A stretch of 19,889 nt of DNA from G020353115 sp964389685 (GTDB lineage: Bacteria > Bacteroidota > Bacteroidia > Bacteroidales > VadinHA17), in NCBI GenBank assembly GCA_964389685.1, contig CAYMFM010000076.1:1-19889 (forward strand), read 5' to 3'. The position numbers and the translations under genes were made by a program. This document shows positions 1 to 8,450 of this stretch, in pieces. Under the pieces are notes generated by a model, which did not search any database, was not told the origin of the DNA, and saw nothing but the letters and a program-made list of their open reading frames with translations. Each line of letters starts with the position of its first letter. Positions within the stretch are counted from its first letter, which is position 1.

Positions 1-773
1 ACAGCAAGCACAACAGCGATCTGACCGGGTGTACAGGAACCCAGATGGTATTGCATCAGGTCATAGAAAACAAAGTTGCCGGGCCGTATTTCATCGGTTT
101 TTTCAAACCGGTGAACCAGGCTGCACGAGGGTGTATCACCAATGGAGAGGATCATTCTCTCCCTGTGAGTGTGTATATTCTCTTTCAACTTTACCAGCTT
201 GTCCACTGTATCCTGGTAAAGTTTCAGTATTTCCTGAGATGATGACGATTTGTACGTTTGTCCCGTATGGGTCAGGAAGCCGGAGAATTGAAACAGGGGA
301 TTCCTGTCAAGCCGGTCAATAATCTCCTGAACAGAAACGTAATCGGTGGCATCGATCCCGGTCCGGCGGTAACCGGTATCGATTTTGATGAATATTCCCA
401 CCGGATGACGAAGGTTTTGTTCCATGAAGGGAAGGACCTCCTTATTTACGATCAGGACATTCAGTTTTATTTTTCCGGCAAGGTGGTTTATTTCCTCCAT
501 CTCCCTGACATTCAGCGGAAAAGCAATGGTAATGTCTTCCCATCCATCGTTAGCGAAATAGTCAGCCATCCGGACCGATGAAACGGTGATCGCCTCGGTC
601 CCTGCCTCCCTGAACCATTGACCCACCTCCAGTGATTGGTGCGTTTTAAAATGAGGCCGGAAAATCACTCCTGATCGTTTCGCCTTCTCAACCATTGCAT
701 GGATGTTACCGATGCATCGTTTTTTATCAAGAAGCAGGGTAGGAGAGGTTATCCTGGATAGTATCCTGTTCAT
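1..773 (-). CDS. D-threonine aldolase / D-serine dehydratase-like PLP enzyme (partial, C-terminus off the left edge)
   Basis: I translated this from the minus strand: an open frame runs from an ATG at 773 to the window edge, about 257 residues, with no stop. It matches the fold-type III PLP family (alanine racemase-like N-terminal barrel) that includes D-threonine aldolase and eukaryotic-type D-serine dehydratase. The region FRPHFKTHQSLEVGQWF carries the expected PLP lysine, K43 (codon at 645-647). Further barrel strands are visible as IFIKIDTGYRRTGI and FSGFLTHTGQTY. The usual family length is about 360-380 residues, so the C-terminal domain with its metal-binding His/Cys pair lies outside the window. 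That missing part would separate aldolase from dehydratase activity, so the substrate is left open. The start lies 22 bases downstream of the preceding gene's stop on the same strand, which implies co-transcription. I see no damage in the visible part. Confidence 0.85.
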   Translation of the reverse strand, partial: MNRILSRITSPTLLLDKKRCIGNIHAMVEKAKRSGVIFRPHFKTHQSLEVGQWFREAGTEAITVSSVRMADYFANDGWEDITIAFPLNVREMEEINHLAGKIKLNVLIVNKEVLPFMEQNLRHPVGIFIKIDTGYRRTGIDATDYVSVQEIIDRLDRNPLFQFSGFLTHTGQTYKSSSSQEILKLYQDTVDKLVKLKENIHTHRERMILSIGDTPSCSLVHRFEKTDEIRPGNFVFYDLMQYHLGSCTPGQIAVVLA

Positions 774-795
774 CAGGGCAGATTATTTTATTACT

Positions 796-1488
796 TCATA
801 TAGCGTGTTTTCTGAGAATGACGGAATTCGCAAAGATCTCTTCCGCTCTAAGCACAAAATCAAAAATACCGATCTGTGTACAGAGAAAAAAATCATTTGG
901 CGGGGAATGGTTGATATTCTGCGGGTCAAAGAAGCGTTTGCCCGATCCCTCTTTCAGTTCCACAATCGCATCTTCCATATCCTGCTTGTTCCCCATCAGT
1001 CGATCCTGTATATATTTTGCACATAGCCGGTCCTCATCAGCAGGGAGTCTCCCGTTATAGCCCATGGCAATCAGTGATGCGGTGGATGGATAATTTTGTT
1101 TGATGTATGCAACAACAGCATCTGCATTCACTAAGCTGCCCGTTATGATTTCATCAGCTCCTGTTGCTTCTATAAGCCCCCTGGTACCTGCACTGGTAGT
1201 CTGAACCACTGTTTTGCCGGTAAAATCAACATGCTCAATATGGGTAGGAGAATTACCATAATCGAAACCTTCGACTTTTCGTTCACTGCGCTCACCCATC
1301 AGGATATACCCCGGATTTTCCCGTTTGAGATGGAAAGCCGTATCAACTTCAGCGACTGCGATAATCTCTTTTGCCCCGTTATTCATAACATAACATCCAA
1401 CAGTAAATGCCCTGAATACATCGATGATAACGGTTAAACCTGTTGCTTTCCTTGCTCCCTCTATGTATTCCAGAATCCGTATTTCCAT
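796..1488 (-). CDS. comB: 2-phosphosulfolactate phosphatase family protein (ComB-like)
   Basis: This is a 230-residue protein of the ComB family, which hydrolyses 2-phosphosulfolactate to sulfolactate in archaeal coenzyme M synthesis; many bacterial members have no proven role. Motifs visible in order are IDVFRAF (about residues 22-28), GERSERKVEGFDYGNSP (65-81), TTSAGTRGL (98-106) and a C-terminal acidic patch GRLPADEDRLCAKY that matches the family's conserved Glu/Asp region. Length is normal for the family. I chose the ATG at 1488. The frame stays open to a TTG at 1497, but ATG gives the natural start MEIRILEYIEGA. A perfect Bacteroidota -7 box lies about 50 bases upstream. The gene is followed after 22 bases by the PLP enzyme, so the two probably form an operon. 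Family membership is clear. The biochemical role here is inferred, since no coenzyme M genes are present. Confidence 0.82.
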   Translation of the reverse strand: MEIRILEYIEGARKATGLTVIIDVFRAFTVGCYVMNNGAKEIIAVAEVDTAFHLKRENPGYILMGERSERKVEGFDYGNSPTHIEHVDFTGKTVVQTTSAGTRGLIEATGADEIITGSLVNADAVVAYIKQNYPSTASLIAMGYNGRLPADEDRLCAKYIQDRLMGNKQDMEDAIVELKEGSGKRFFDPQNINHSPPNDFFLCTQIGIFDFVLRAEEIFANSVILRKHAI

Positions 1489-1537
1489 ATGATTCAATTA
1501 AGTAAAGCAGTAAGCCTTACGCAGGATCAGCACCTGT

Positions 1538-1545
1538 CAAAGATA
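1538..1545 (-). promoter_or_regulatory. Putative -7 promoter element for the comB-like operon
   Basis: Read on the minus strand, this is TATCTTTG, a full match to the Bacteroidota -7 consensus TAnnTTTG, 49 bases upstream of the chosen ATG. I see no clear TTTG at the expected upstream distance, so the call rests on the -7 box alone. It lies only 19 bases from the -7 box of the divergent YihY gene, so the two promoters must overlap. Confidence 0.4.
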
Positions 1546-1572
1546 TTGTTTTTCTTTAATTCATTATATTTG
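1546..1572 (+). promoter_or_regulatory. Putative promoter of the YihY/BrkB gene
   Basis: The -7 box TATATTTG at 1565-1572 matches TAnnTTTG fully. A TTG at 1546-1548 could serve as the -33 element, but the 16-base spacer is shorter than the usual 19-21. The ATG begins only 7 bases after the -7 box, which would make the transcript almost leaderless. Confidence 0.35.
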
Positions 1573-1579
1573 TGATGTT

Positions 1580-2905
1580 ATGGCACGATTTGGAGTAATC
1601 ATTAAAGAACTGATCAATTTCATTACAGTGGATATTTGGCGGATCCCTCTCCGTGAACTTCCAAAAACGAAATCGTTCTTCATCAAACAGTTGCGAATTA
1701 TTCTCGTGGCGTTACGAGGTTTCTCAGAAAACCAGGTTCAACTCAGGGCTTCGGCACTTACTTTCTATTCACTTCTATCCATTGTTCCGGTGATCGCCAT
1801 GATTTTTGGTATCGCGAAAGGATTTGGTTTCCAGGACAAATTACAACGGGAACTGATCTCAACTTTTGAGGGAAATCAGGAAGTTCTTGAATACATCCTC
1901 GATTTTTCACAACGATTACTTGAGAGAACCAAAGGCGGATTTATAGCCGGTGCCGGGTTGTTGCTTCTCTTCTGGTCGGTGATGAAGCTACTTGGAAACA
2001 TTGAAAGCTCATTCAACTCCATCTGGGAAATAAAAAAGTCACGGGCTTTTATACGGAAATTCAGTGATTATCTGACCATGATGTTAATTGCACCGGTCTT
2101 TATTCTTTTATCAAGCAGTGTAACCGTTTTCATAACAACACAGTTTGATAAATTCTCGCAGGATTATGCCTTTCTTGAACATTTCCAGTTCCTTCTTTCA
2201 CTGATTCCTTATCTTCTAATCTGGTTTCTGTTTACCTCGATCTATATGGTAATGCCCAACACCAAGGTAACGTTCAGGTCAGCTTTCATCGGCGGGATAA
2301 TTGCCGGATCCATTTTTCAGATTACTCAATGGATATATATCCATTTTCAGATTGGTATAAATAAATACGGTACTATTTATGGTGGATTTGCTGCCATACC
2401 ACTGTTTATTATCTGGCTGCAATTAAGCTGGCTGATCGTTCTCCTGGGTGCAGAAATATCGTTTGCCAACCAGAATGTTGACCGGTATGAGTTTGAATCC
2501 GATGCCAGGCATATCAGTTCCCGTTTCAAACAACTGGTATCATTGATGGTTACCAACCTGGTCGTGAAGAACTTTGCCATCGGAAAGAAACCCCTTACTG
2601 CTACTGATATATCGCAGGAGTTAAAAGTACCCATTCGTATTGTCCGGGATATTATCTACGAGCTGGTAGAGGTGAGTATCTTTTCCGAAGCCTTAGGTGA
2701 CAATCCGAAGGAGAGGGCCTACCAGCCTGCCATGGATATTAACATGATCACCATTGATATGGTAATGAAACGTCTTGAAGAGAGAGGCAGCCAGCACATC
2801 ACGGTATCCAAAAACAAAGAATACCAGAAACTTTCCGAGATCCTTGAATCGTTTGATGAATCGATAAACAAATCTCCCTCAAACATGCTCTTAAGGGACA
2901 TTTAA
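1580..2905 (+). CDS. YihY/virulence factor BrkB family membrane protein with winged-helix tail
   Basis: This 441-residue inner-membrane protein belongs to the YihY/BrkB family (formerly called RNase BN, a label later withdrawn; its real function is unknown, with transporter or envelope roles suggested). About six transmembrane segments are visible near residues 56-82, 118-138, 163-187, 203-226, 234-256 and 270-296. Family hallmarks include ASALTFYSLLSIVPVIAM, SSFNSIWEIKKSR, YMVMPNTKV and YGGFAAIPLFIIWLQLSWLIVLLGAEI. The E. coli family member is about 290 residues. The extra cytoplasmic tail here (about 310-441) looks like a winged-helix domain (residues ~315-390, with PLTATDISQELKVPIRIVRDII resembling a recognition region), followed by a charged end. 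This tail is common in Bacteroidota members. The gene stops one base before the stop of the convergent MEMO gene, leaving no room for a terminator between them. Confidence 0.87.
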   Translation: MARFGVIIKELINFITVDIWRIPLRELPKTKSFFIKQLRIILVALRGFSENQVQLRASALTFYSLLSIVPVIAMIFGIAKGFGFQDKLQRELISTFEGNQEVLEYILDFSQRLLERTKGGFIAGAGLLLLFWSVMKLLGNIESSFNSIWEIKKSRAFIRKFSDYLTMMLIAPVFILLSSSVTVFITTQFDKFSQDYAFLEHFQFLLSLIPYLLIWFLFTSIYMVMPNTKVTFRSAFIGGIIAGSIFQITQWIYIHFQIGINKYGTIYGGFAAIPLFIIWLQLSWLIVLLGAEISFANQNVDRYEFESDARHISSRFKQLVSLMVTNLVVKNFAIGKKPLTATDISQELKVPIRIVRDIIYELVEVSIFSEALGDNPKERAYQPAMDINMITIDMVMKRLEERGSQHITVSKNKEYQKLSEILESFDESINKSPSNMLLRDI

Positions 2906-2906
2906 T

Positions 2907-3998
2907 CTACCGGTATCCGATAGCGGCATAGCCAACCCAATGATGGGAATTGGCCACAGCAGTTCTTCCCATCATCAAATCATCCACAAAGATGTGTTCA
3001 TGGTCAATGCTGCTGGAGTAACCAACCAGAATCCCCTCAAGCGGTTCCCGACTGGTAAAATGATCCTGAAGATAATAAGCAGTGAGTAGTCCCATTGGAA
3101 TCGAATACCTGCCACACCAGGTCCATTTGTATTCCCTGTAGTCACTTTCCTGAACGGTGAACTCGCTGAACTTCCGGATTTTTTCCTTGCTCACCATCCC
3201 TTCAAGTGATGTTTTTATGATTTCAAATTCATGCTCTACTGCTCTTGCATTACCAGCAGAATCGCAGCCAAAAGGGGCATAATTTTTTCCACCCCACTCT
3301 TCATCACCATAATGAACAGCATCGGTTGTGATGACAATAGCGAAATCCGAACCCCAGTGAAGATTATGATTCGACAGAATTGAAAATAATACATCTGATA
3401 ATGGCTCTGCAATGCTTTCCATTCGGTTGATGGACATATAGGGTACCAGTACCGGGATAATCTCTACCTGATGGTTAAAATATTGCAGAAAAGGAATCAG
3501 TGCTTCAAGGGAGTGTTCTATCCTGTGCATGCTGTCATTCACCTCAAAGATTGAAGCATCCAGGTTCTGTAGAATTTCTTCGCGCATTTCTGAGACCGTA
3601 ACATTCCCGTAGGGCCCTTTCCAGTAAGCATGGCTATCGAAAATGATCCTGTCTTCGAGGTTCAATGCTCCTGCCTTATGCGCCACCCCGATCAGCAAGA
3701 GCGTTTTCGCATGGATATACTGAAGAACCTCAGGATAAAGAGATCCGACATAGGTGTAATCATCATGTGGTGAAATACAAGCCTTCCATGGTTGATGATC
3801 CTGATTTTCCGGATATTGCTCATTTGGAGAAAGCCGTTCGATCCTGGTCATCACGCTATCCATCTGCCAGGCATATTGTGCAAAACCGATGGTATCAACG
3901 AGAGGTCGCACAGAAGCCTGGTCAAACCCTCTATTGTTGCAGGAACCAAAGATCAGGCTGCTTAGAATAAGCAGGCAGGAAATGTTGTTTTTGAACAT
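2907..3998 (-). CDS. MEMO1/AmmeMemoRadiSam system protein B-like lipoprotein
   Basis: This 363-residue protein begins with a lipoprotein-type signal (hydrophobic stretch about 7-17, then FGSC with the modified cysteine at C20), so it should be anchored in the envelope. The rest matches the MEMO family, related to class III extradiol dioxygenases. Residues corresponding to the metal ligands of human MEMO1 are visible: H77 in SPHDDYTYVG, H106 in GVAHKAG, D225 and H228 in TTDAVHYGDEEW, and C294 in WTWCGRYSIP. HSLEALIPFLQYF (161-173) is another family hallmark. The ligands are intact, so this looks like an active metal-binding or redox protein, substrate unknown. The start lies 21 bases after the ornithine aminotransferase stop. 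TATATTTA just upstream of the ATG could also give a separate promoter. Most MEMO proteins are cytoplasmic and sit beside AMMECR1 and a radical SAM gene. Neither is seen here. Confidence 0.83.
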   Translation of the reverse strand: MFKNNISCLLILSSLIFGSCNNRGFDQASVRPLVDTIGFAQYAWQMDSVMTRIERLSPNEQYPENQDHQPWKACISPHDDYTYVGSLYPEVLQYIHAKTLLLIGVAHKAGALNLEDRIIFDSHAYWKGPYGNVTVSEMREEILQNLDASIFEVNDSMHRIEHSLEALIPFLQYFNHQVEIIPVLVPYMSINRMESIAEPLSDVLFSILSNHNLHWGSDFAIVITTDAVHYGDEEWGGKNYAPFGCDSAGNARAVEHEFEIIKTSLEGMVSKEKIRKFSEFTVQESDYREYKWTWCGRYSIPMGLLTAYYLQDHFTSREPLEGILVGYSSSIDHEHIFVDDLMMGRTAVANSHHWVGYAAIGYR

Positions 3999-4019
3999 AT
4001 AAATATATTGAATATCAGT

Positions 4020-5231
4020 TTATTCAAACAGTTTAAAGGTCTCTTTAATAATCCCCATGGCTTCATGTAACTCCTCTTCCGTAATCACCAGTGGTGGGGC
4101 AAACCGAATAATGTGTCCATGGGTCGGTTTGGCAATCAAGCCGTTATCTTTCATCGCCACACAAACATCCCAGGCGGTTTTGCCCCCTTTCGGACGGATA
4201 ACAACTGCATTGAGCAATCCTTTTCCCCTGACCTGTTCAATCATTTCTGACTGGATGCTTCTTAATTCTTCCCTGAAGATATGACCCAGTTTTTCAGCAT
4301 TATCTGCCAGCTTCTCATCTTTTACCACCTTCAGCGCTGCCATGGCGACCTTTGCAGCGATGGGGTTACCCCCGAAGGTTGATCCATGTTCACCGGGTTT
4401 GATGGTTAACATGATTTCATCATCAGCCAATACAGCTGATATAGGAAATACGCCGCCTGATAGCGCTTTTCCAAGGATTAACACATCGGGGTGAACGTTT
4501 TCATGATCGCAGGCAAGCAACTTACCGGTACGGGCAATCCCGGTTTGTATCTCGTCAGCGATAAACAGGACATTGCTTTTCCTGCACAGTTCATAAGCAT
4601 CCTTGATGTATCCTTCATCCGGGACCATTACTCCGGCTTCCCCCTGGATGGGCTCAACAAGGAAACCGGCAACATTCGGATCTTCAAGTGCTTTCTCAAG
4701 GGCTGAAAGATCATTATACGGGATAGTGATAAATCCCGGAGTGTAGGGGCCGTATTCCTTGCGCGCTTCCGGATCAGTGGACATCGAGATGATGGTTATG
4801 GTCCTCCCATGAAAATTATTTGCACACACGATAATCTTTGCCTGGTTGTCCGGAACACCTTTTACTTTGTATGCCCATTTCCGGCAAAGCTTTATGGCGG
4901 TTTCATCCGCTTCTGCACCGGTGTTCATCGGTAGAATTTTGTCATACCCAAAATAATGGGTGATGAATTCCTCATACTCTCCCAGTACACTGTTATAGAA
5001 AGCCCTGGATGTCAGGGTAAGAACCTGAGCCTGGTCGGCCAGTGCTTTCACAATGGCTGGGTGGCAGTGTCCCTGGTTCACTGCAGAATAGGCTGAGAGA
5101 AAATCAAAATACCTTTTCCCTTCAACATCCCAGACATATATCCTTTTTCCTTTTTCAAGAACAACCGGTAATGGATGGTAGTTATGAGCACCATATCGCT
5201 CTTCCCGGTCCATAAAATCTTGTAAATTCAT
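4020..5231 (-). CDS. rocD: Ornithine aminotransferase
   Basis: This 403-residue class-III PLP aminotransferase transfers the delta-amino group of ornithine to 2-oxoglutarate, giving glutamate-5-semialdehyde, in cytoplasmic arginine/ornithine breakdown or proline synthesis. Ornithine-specific features are visible: GAHNYHPLPVVLEKGKRIYVWD near the start, FLSAYSAVNQGHCHP (44-58), MNTGAEADETAIKLCRKW (102-119), NNFHGRT (138-144), and the PLP-binding set EPIQGEAG (193-200), ADEIQTG with D226 and Q229, and LGKALSGG with Schiff-base lysine K255. Full length is typical (about 400). The ATG start lies 80 bases from the divergent nitroreductase start, so control elements for both must share that gap. The MEMO lipoprotein follows on the same strand. 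Substrate is assigned on motifs alone, but the match is strong. Confidence 0.93.
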   Translation of the reverse strand: MNLQDFMDREERYGAHNYHPLPVVLEKGKRIYVWDVEGKRYFDFLSAYSAVNQGHCHPAIVKALADQAQVLTLTSRAFYNSVLGEYEEFITHYFGYDKILPMNTGAEADETAIKLCRKWAYKVKGVPDNQAKIIVCANNFHGRTITIISMSTDPEARKEYGPYTPGFITIPYNDLSALEKALEDPNVAGFLVEPIQGEAGVMVPDEGYIKDAYELCRKSNVLFIADEIQTGIARTGKLLACDHENVHPDVLILGKALSGGVFPISAVLADDEIMLTIKPGEHGSTFGGNPIAAKVAMAALKVVKDEKLADNAEKLGHIFREELRSIQSEMIEQVRGKGLLNAVVIRPKGGKTAWDVCVAMKDNGLIAKPTHGHIIRFAPPLVITEEELHEAMGIIKETFKLFE

Positions 5232-5311
5232 TTTTTTTGTATTATCCGTTAACTCTGGTTAGGTTTGTTCCCGATAAATATAGTAAAATTACGCATAAGT
5301 GGAGATATATT
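5232..5311. promoter_or_regulatory. Divergent promoter region rocD / nitroreductase
   Basis: This 80-base AT-rich gap separates two divergent start codons and must hold both promoters. On the plus strand a TTTG (5264-5267) is followed 16 bases later by TAAAATTA, a weak -7 candidate. On the minus strand TATATTTA is the best -7 candidate. Neither is a full match, so exact start sites are not assigned. Confidence 0.3.
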
Positions 5312-5890
5312 ATGGAAAGCAATAACGTGCACGAAAAAGTTCATGAATCGATAGCTTCACGGTACAGTCCTCTTGCATTTTCAGATAGGCCGGTTGAACC
5401 GGAAAAGATCAGGGCACTGTTTGAAGCTGCCCGATGGGCCCCTTCCAGTTTCAATGAACAACCCTGGCGATTCATTTATGCTATCCGTGAGAACCGTCCT
5501 GAATTTGAGGCCATGCTTGATTGTCTTGTTAAAGACAACCGGATCTGGGCAAGAAATGCACCCGTGCTGGTTTTAAGTGTTACAAGGATGAATTTTTCCC
5601 GTACTGACAAACCCAATAAATACGCTTTCCATGATGTTGGTCTGGCAACGGGCAATCTGCTCACCCAGGCTACGTTCATGGGATTGGTAGCACATCCAAT
5701 GGGTGGTTTTTCGGTCGAAAAAGCAAGACAAAATTTGTTGATCCCGGAGGGGTTTGAACCAGTTGCTATGATTGCCATGGGATATCATGGAAATGTTAAC
5801 GATCTTCCGGAAGACCTCAAATCAAGAGAACTCAGGACCAGGACCAGGAACCCACTGCAGGATATCGTTTATCACGGAACAATGGGCTGA
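5312..5890 (+). CDS. Nitroreductase family protein (FMN-dependent)
   Basis: This is a 192-residue member of the NADH oxidase/nitroreductase family, flavin enzymes that reduce nitro groups or quinones with NAD(P)H. The FMN-binding N-terminal motif is clear: SRYSPLAFSDRPVEPEKIRALFEAARWAPSSFNEQPWRF in outline, with the S-R start and the APSSFNEQPW loop. Later LATGNLLTQATFMGLVAHPMGGF and VAMIAMGY match the usual dimer and FMN contacts. The frame is open upstream to a TTG at 5237. I chose the ATG at 5312, because homology begins just after it and the upstream residues look like translated promoter sequence. The gene is single, facing away from rocD and towards the TonB receptor gene. Electron acceptor and substrate cannot be told from sequence. 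Confidence 0.85.
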   Translation: MESNNVHEKVHESIASRYSPLAFSDRPVEPEKIRALFEAARWAPSSFNEQPWRFIYAIRENRPEFEAMLDCLVKDNRIWARNAPVLVLSVTRMNFSRTDKPNKYAFHDVGLATGNLLTQATFMGLVAHPMGGFSVEKARQNLLIPEGFEPVAMIAMGYHGNVNDLPEDLKSRELRTRTRNPLQDIVYHGTMG

Positions 5891-5920
5891 CACAAGACAT
5901 GTTATAAAGGGTTTCGCCAA

Positions 5921-8380
5921 TTAAAAGTTGATGTTTATCGTAAGGTTGAGTCTCCGGGAGGTAAGGTAGTTGGGTACGGCATATTGTTGAGATACATGCG
6001 ACAGGTTATTTACAGTAGTGACCCACAAATAGGAGATGGTGTTATTTATATCAAACAGGTTAAACACCTCCAGACCAATCCAGATGCTTTCATAGGCTTT
6101 GAGAAAATTTCTGCTATTGCCTGAATAACCCGTATTTGAAATGACCTTCGAAAATCCAAGATCAACCCTTCGGTAAGAAGGCATTCTGAAGGTTTCGTCG
6201 TACCTGTCTGAATAGGGCGATGAAGCAGGCAGACCGGATCCAAACAGGAGAGTAAGGTGTACTTTATAGGTTGGATTATTTGGGAAATAATCCTGGAAAA
6301 AGAGGCCGAAATTAACCAGTTGGTCGGTGGGGCGTGGATAGTATCCCGGTTCAACTCTCTCTCCCTCTTCATTGAAATAAAAGTCACCGGCGATATTTTC
6401 CCTGGTTTGCATGAATGACAGACTGGCCCATGATTCAACTCCGGCGACAAATTCACCATTGATCTTCATATCAATACCGGCTGCATAACCATCCGCCATG
6501 TTTGCCCCGGCATAGTCGATCCGGACATTATCTATTTTATATGGAATCAGGTCTGTCATTCGTTTGTAGAAGATGTCGGTTGTGAATTTAAACGGACGCT
6601 CCCATGCGGTGAAGTTCAGTTCTCCACCGAGGAGCAGGTGGATTGATTTTTGGGCTTTGATATCCCGGTTAAGGTCACCCTGCGGATCACGGATCTCTTT
6701 ATAGAAAGGAGGCTGGTAATAATAACCTGCTGAGAAATGAAGTGTAATATCCCGCTTCCATGCCGGCCAATAGGTAATGATTAACCGGGGACTTATCAGC
6801 AGCTGCCGGTTAAAATCCCAGTAATTGATCCTGATCCCACCCGTCACACTCATGTCAAGTGAATCAAAAGGCAGCTTGTATCGATCCTGGATGTATGCTG
6901 TGATCCTGTTGGATTGTAACCTGTTCTGGCTCCATTTGCTGTCAGCAAGCATCACCCGGCTATCAGAGTACGGAATTGAAAATCCCGCCGAATCGACAAA
7001 CGTCCATTCATTCAAGCGGTCATTGATCTTCTCGTGCCGGTAACCTGCTCCCCATTTTAGCTGATGGTTGTCGTTACTAATGCTTCCCTTATGGGTTCCT
7101 GAAATAACGGTTGCATCCAGAAAATTTCTGGCATGATCGATAAACCTTCCGATACCGATGTTCATGATACTATCCCCCAGGTTTTCCGAGCCAATCTCTT
7201 TATCCAGTGCATTGAGAGAATACCGGCCCTGGATATCCAGGGTCTCCTCTTCACTGGTATTGAAGGTGGATGCAATAAACGATAGCCGAACGTTTTCAGA
7301 CGGCTGGTATTTTGCTGAAAAAGCAGCTTGCCAGGTAATAAATTTATCCACTTCCTGTCCGTCATATAAAACGAAAAGCTGGATGGCATCGGTGATTGTC
7401 CCGAATGAAGTTCGCCGATCCTGGGGAATGAATTCGTATTTGTTGTTGGCATAATTGCCAAGGAAACTGATCTCCCATTTTTTTGACAAATCGTAGGTCA
7501 GGTAGGTCTGAAAATCGGTAAAAACAGGATTGTAATCACCCTCCGTATCGAATGAATTAAGGAGATAGCGTGTTGATTTATAGCGAATTCCTGTAGCGTG
7601 GGTGAAACGGTTGTTTTTTGAAATGCCTTCCAGGTGGAGTGAGCCCCCCAGCAAGCTCGCAGAAATATTCCCCCCGAAAGCCTGCGGTTGTCGATAGGTA
7701 ATATCCAGAACGGAAGACATTTTGTCTCCATAGGTTGCATCAAAACCCCCGGCAGAAAACTGAAGTGCAGCCACCATATCCGAATTGATGAAACTGAGGC
7801 CTTCCTGTTGTCCCGACCGAACAAGAAACGGCCTGTAAATTTCAATCTCATTAACATACACAAGATTCTCATCGTAATTGCCTCCCCTGACTGAGTATTG
7901 TGAGCTTAATTCTGTATTGGACGAGACACCCGGCAATGTTTTCAATGCCGATTCAATATCTCCTGAAACGGAGGGAAGCATTTCAAGATCTTTAAGATCC
8001 AGTTGCATGAAATTTTCTGTTCTTTCCCGCTCACCGGTTACCTTAACCTCCCGGAGCTTTTCAACGGAAACCGTCAGGGTAATGTTCAATACCCTGACTT
8101 CATCGGGATTCAGGGTAATGATTACTTCGTGGGGTTCATAACCCAACATGGAAAACAGGATAGAGTTACTTCGGTTGGGAAGCAACTCAAGGGTATAGAC
8201 TCCTTCCTCATCTGATGAGGTTCCTGTTGTTGTGCCCGAAACAGATATGTTTACTGAAACGAGGGGATGATGATCCGGGTCGGTTATTTTCCCGGTAAGA
8301 ATAGCATTTTCCTGAGCAATCCCCTTGATAAAAATCAGTGAAAGGCTAAAAGAGAGGAGTATCTTCCATTTTTTTCCCAT
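5921..8380 (-). CDS. TonB-dependent receptor with carboxypeptidase-D regulatory-like N-terminal domain
   Basis: This 819-residue outer-membrane active transporter starts with a signal peptide (hydrophobic core about 7-19, likely cut near ...GIAQ/EN). Next come a carboxypeptidase-D regulatory-like beta-sandwich (about 25-112; LTGKITDPDHHPLVSVNIS, SDEEGVYTL, FSMLGY), a plug domain (about 120-230; LPSVSGDIESALKTLPGV, QYSVRGGNYDENLVYVNEIEI, FSAGGFDATYGDKMSSVLDI), then a 22-strand-type barrel ending in aromatic-rich ITININF. No SusD-like partner, TonB, protease or metal-uptake gene lies beside it, and the length is shorter than most SusC proteins, so I make no substrate claim. A full-match -7 box sits 10 bases before the ATG, with a 527-base structured gap beyond it. 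Family assignment is firm; transported substrate is unknown. Confidence 0.92.
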   Translation of the reverse strand: MGKKWKILLSFSLSLIFIKGIAQENAILTGKITDPDHHPLVSVNISVSGTTTGTSSDEEGVYTLELLPNRSNSILFSMLGYEPHEVIITLNPDEVRVLNITLTVSVEKLREVKVTGERERTENFMQLDLKDLEMLPSVSGDIESALKTLPGVSSNTELSSQYSVRGGNYDENLVYVNEIEIYRPFLVRSGQQEGLSFINSDMVAALQFSAGGFDATYGDKMSSVLDITYRQPQAFGGNISASLLGGSLHLEGISKNNRFTHATGIRYKSTRYLLNSFDTEGDYNPVFTDFQTYLTYDLSKKWEISFLGNYANNKYEFIPQDRRTSFGTITDAIQLFVLYDGQEVDKFITWQAAFSAKYQPSENVRLSFIASTFNTSEEETLDIQGRYSLNALDKEIGSENLGDSIMNIGIGRFIDHARNFLDATVISGTHKGSISNDNHQLKWGAGYRHEKINDRLNEWTFVDSAGFSIPYSDSRVMLADSKWSQNRLQSNRITAYIQDRYKLPFDSLDMSVTGGIRINYWDFNRQLLISPRLIITYWPAWKRDITLHFSAGYYYQPPFYKEIRDPQGDLNRDIKAQKSIHLLLGGELNFTAWERPFKFTTDIFYKRMTDLIPYKIDNVRIDYAGANMADGYAAGIDMKINGEFVAGVESWASLSFMQTRENIAGDFYFNEEGERVEPGYYPRPTDQLVNFGLFFQDYFPNNPTYKVHLTLLFGSGLPASSPYSDRYDETFRMPSYRRVDLGFSKVISNTGYSGNSRNFLKAYESIWIGLEVFNLFDINNTISYLWVTTVNNLSHVSQQYAVPNYLTSRRLNLTININF

Positions 8381-8390
8381 CAGGAAACCG

Positions 8391-8398
8391 CAAAAGTA
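8391..8398 (-). promoter_or_regulatory. Putative -7 element of the TonB-dependent receptor gene
   Basis: Read on the minus strand this is TACTTTTG, matching TAnnTTTG fully. It ends only 10 bases before the receptor ATG, implying a 5' leader of just a few bases. A TTTG lies 14 bases further upstream and another 26 bases upstream; neither has ideal spacing. Confidence 0.4.
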
Positions 8399-8450
8399 AC
8401 ACTTGATAAACTCAAAATTTAATACAAAATTGTATAGTAACTTATTAACC

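Noticed and set aside
29..1060. Plus-strand open frames over the left-edge genes
   Set aside because: The minus strand carries well-conserved enzyme motifs over the same bases; the plus frames are shadows.
5891..5920. Terminator between the nitroreductase and the convergent TonB receptor
   Set aside because: The 30-base gap has no stable GC stem or T-run.
6046..7872. Several 98-137 residue open frames inside the TonB receptor gene
   Set aside because: They lie in other frames of a clearly coding 819-residue gene and have no family-like motifs.
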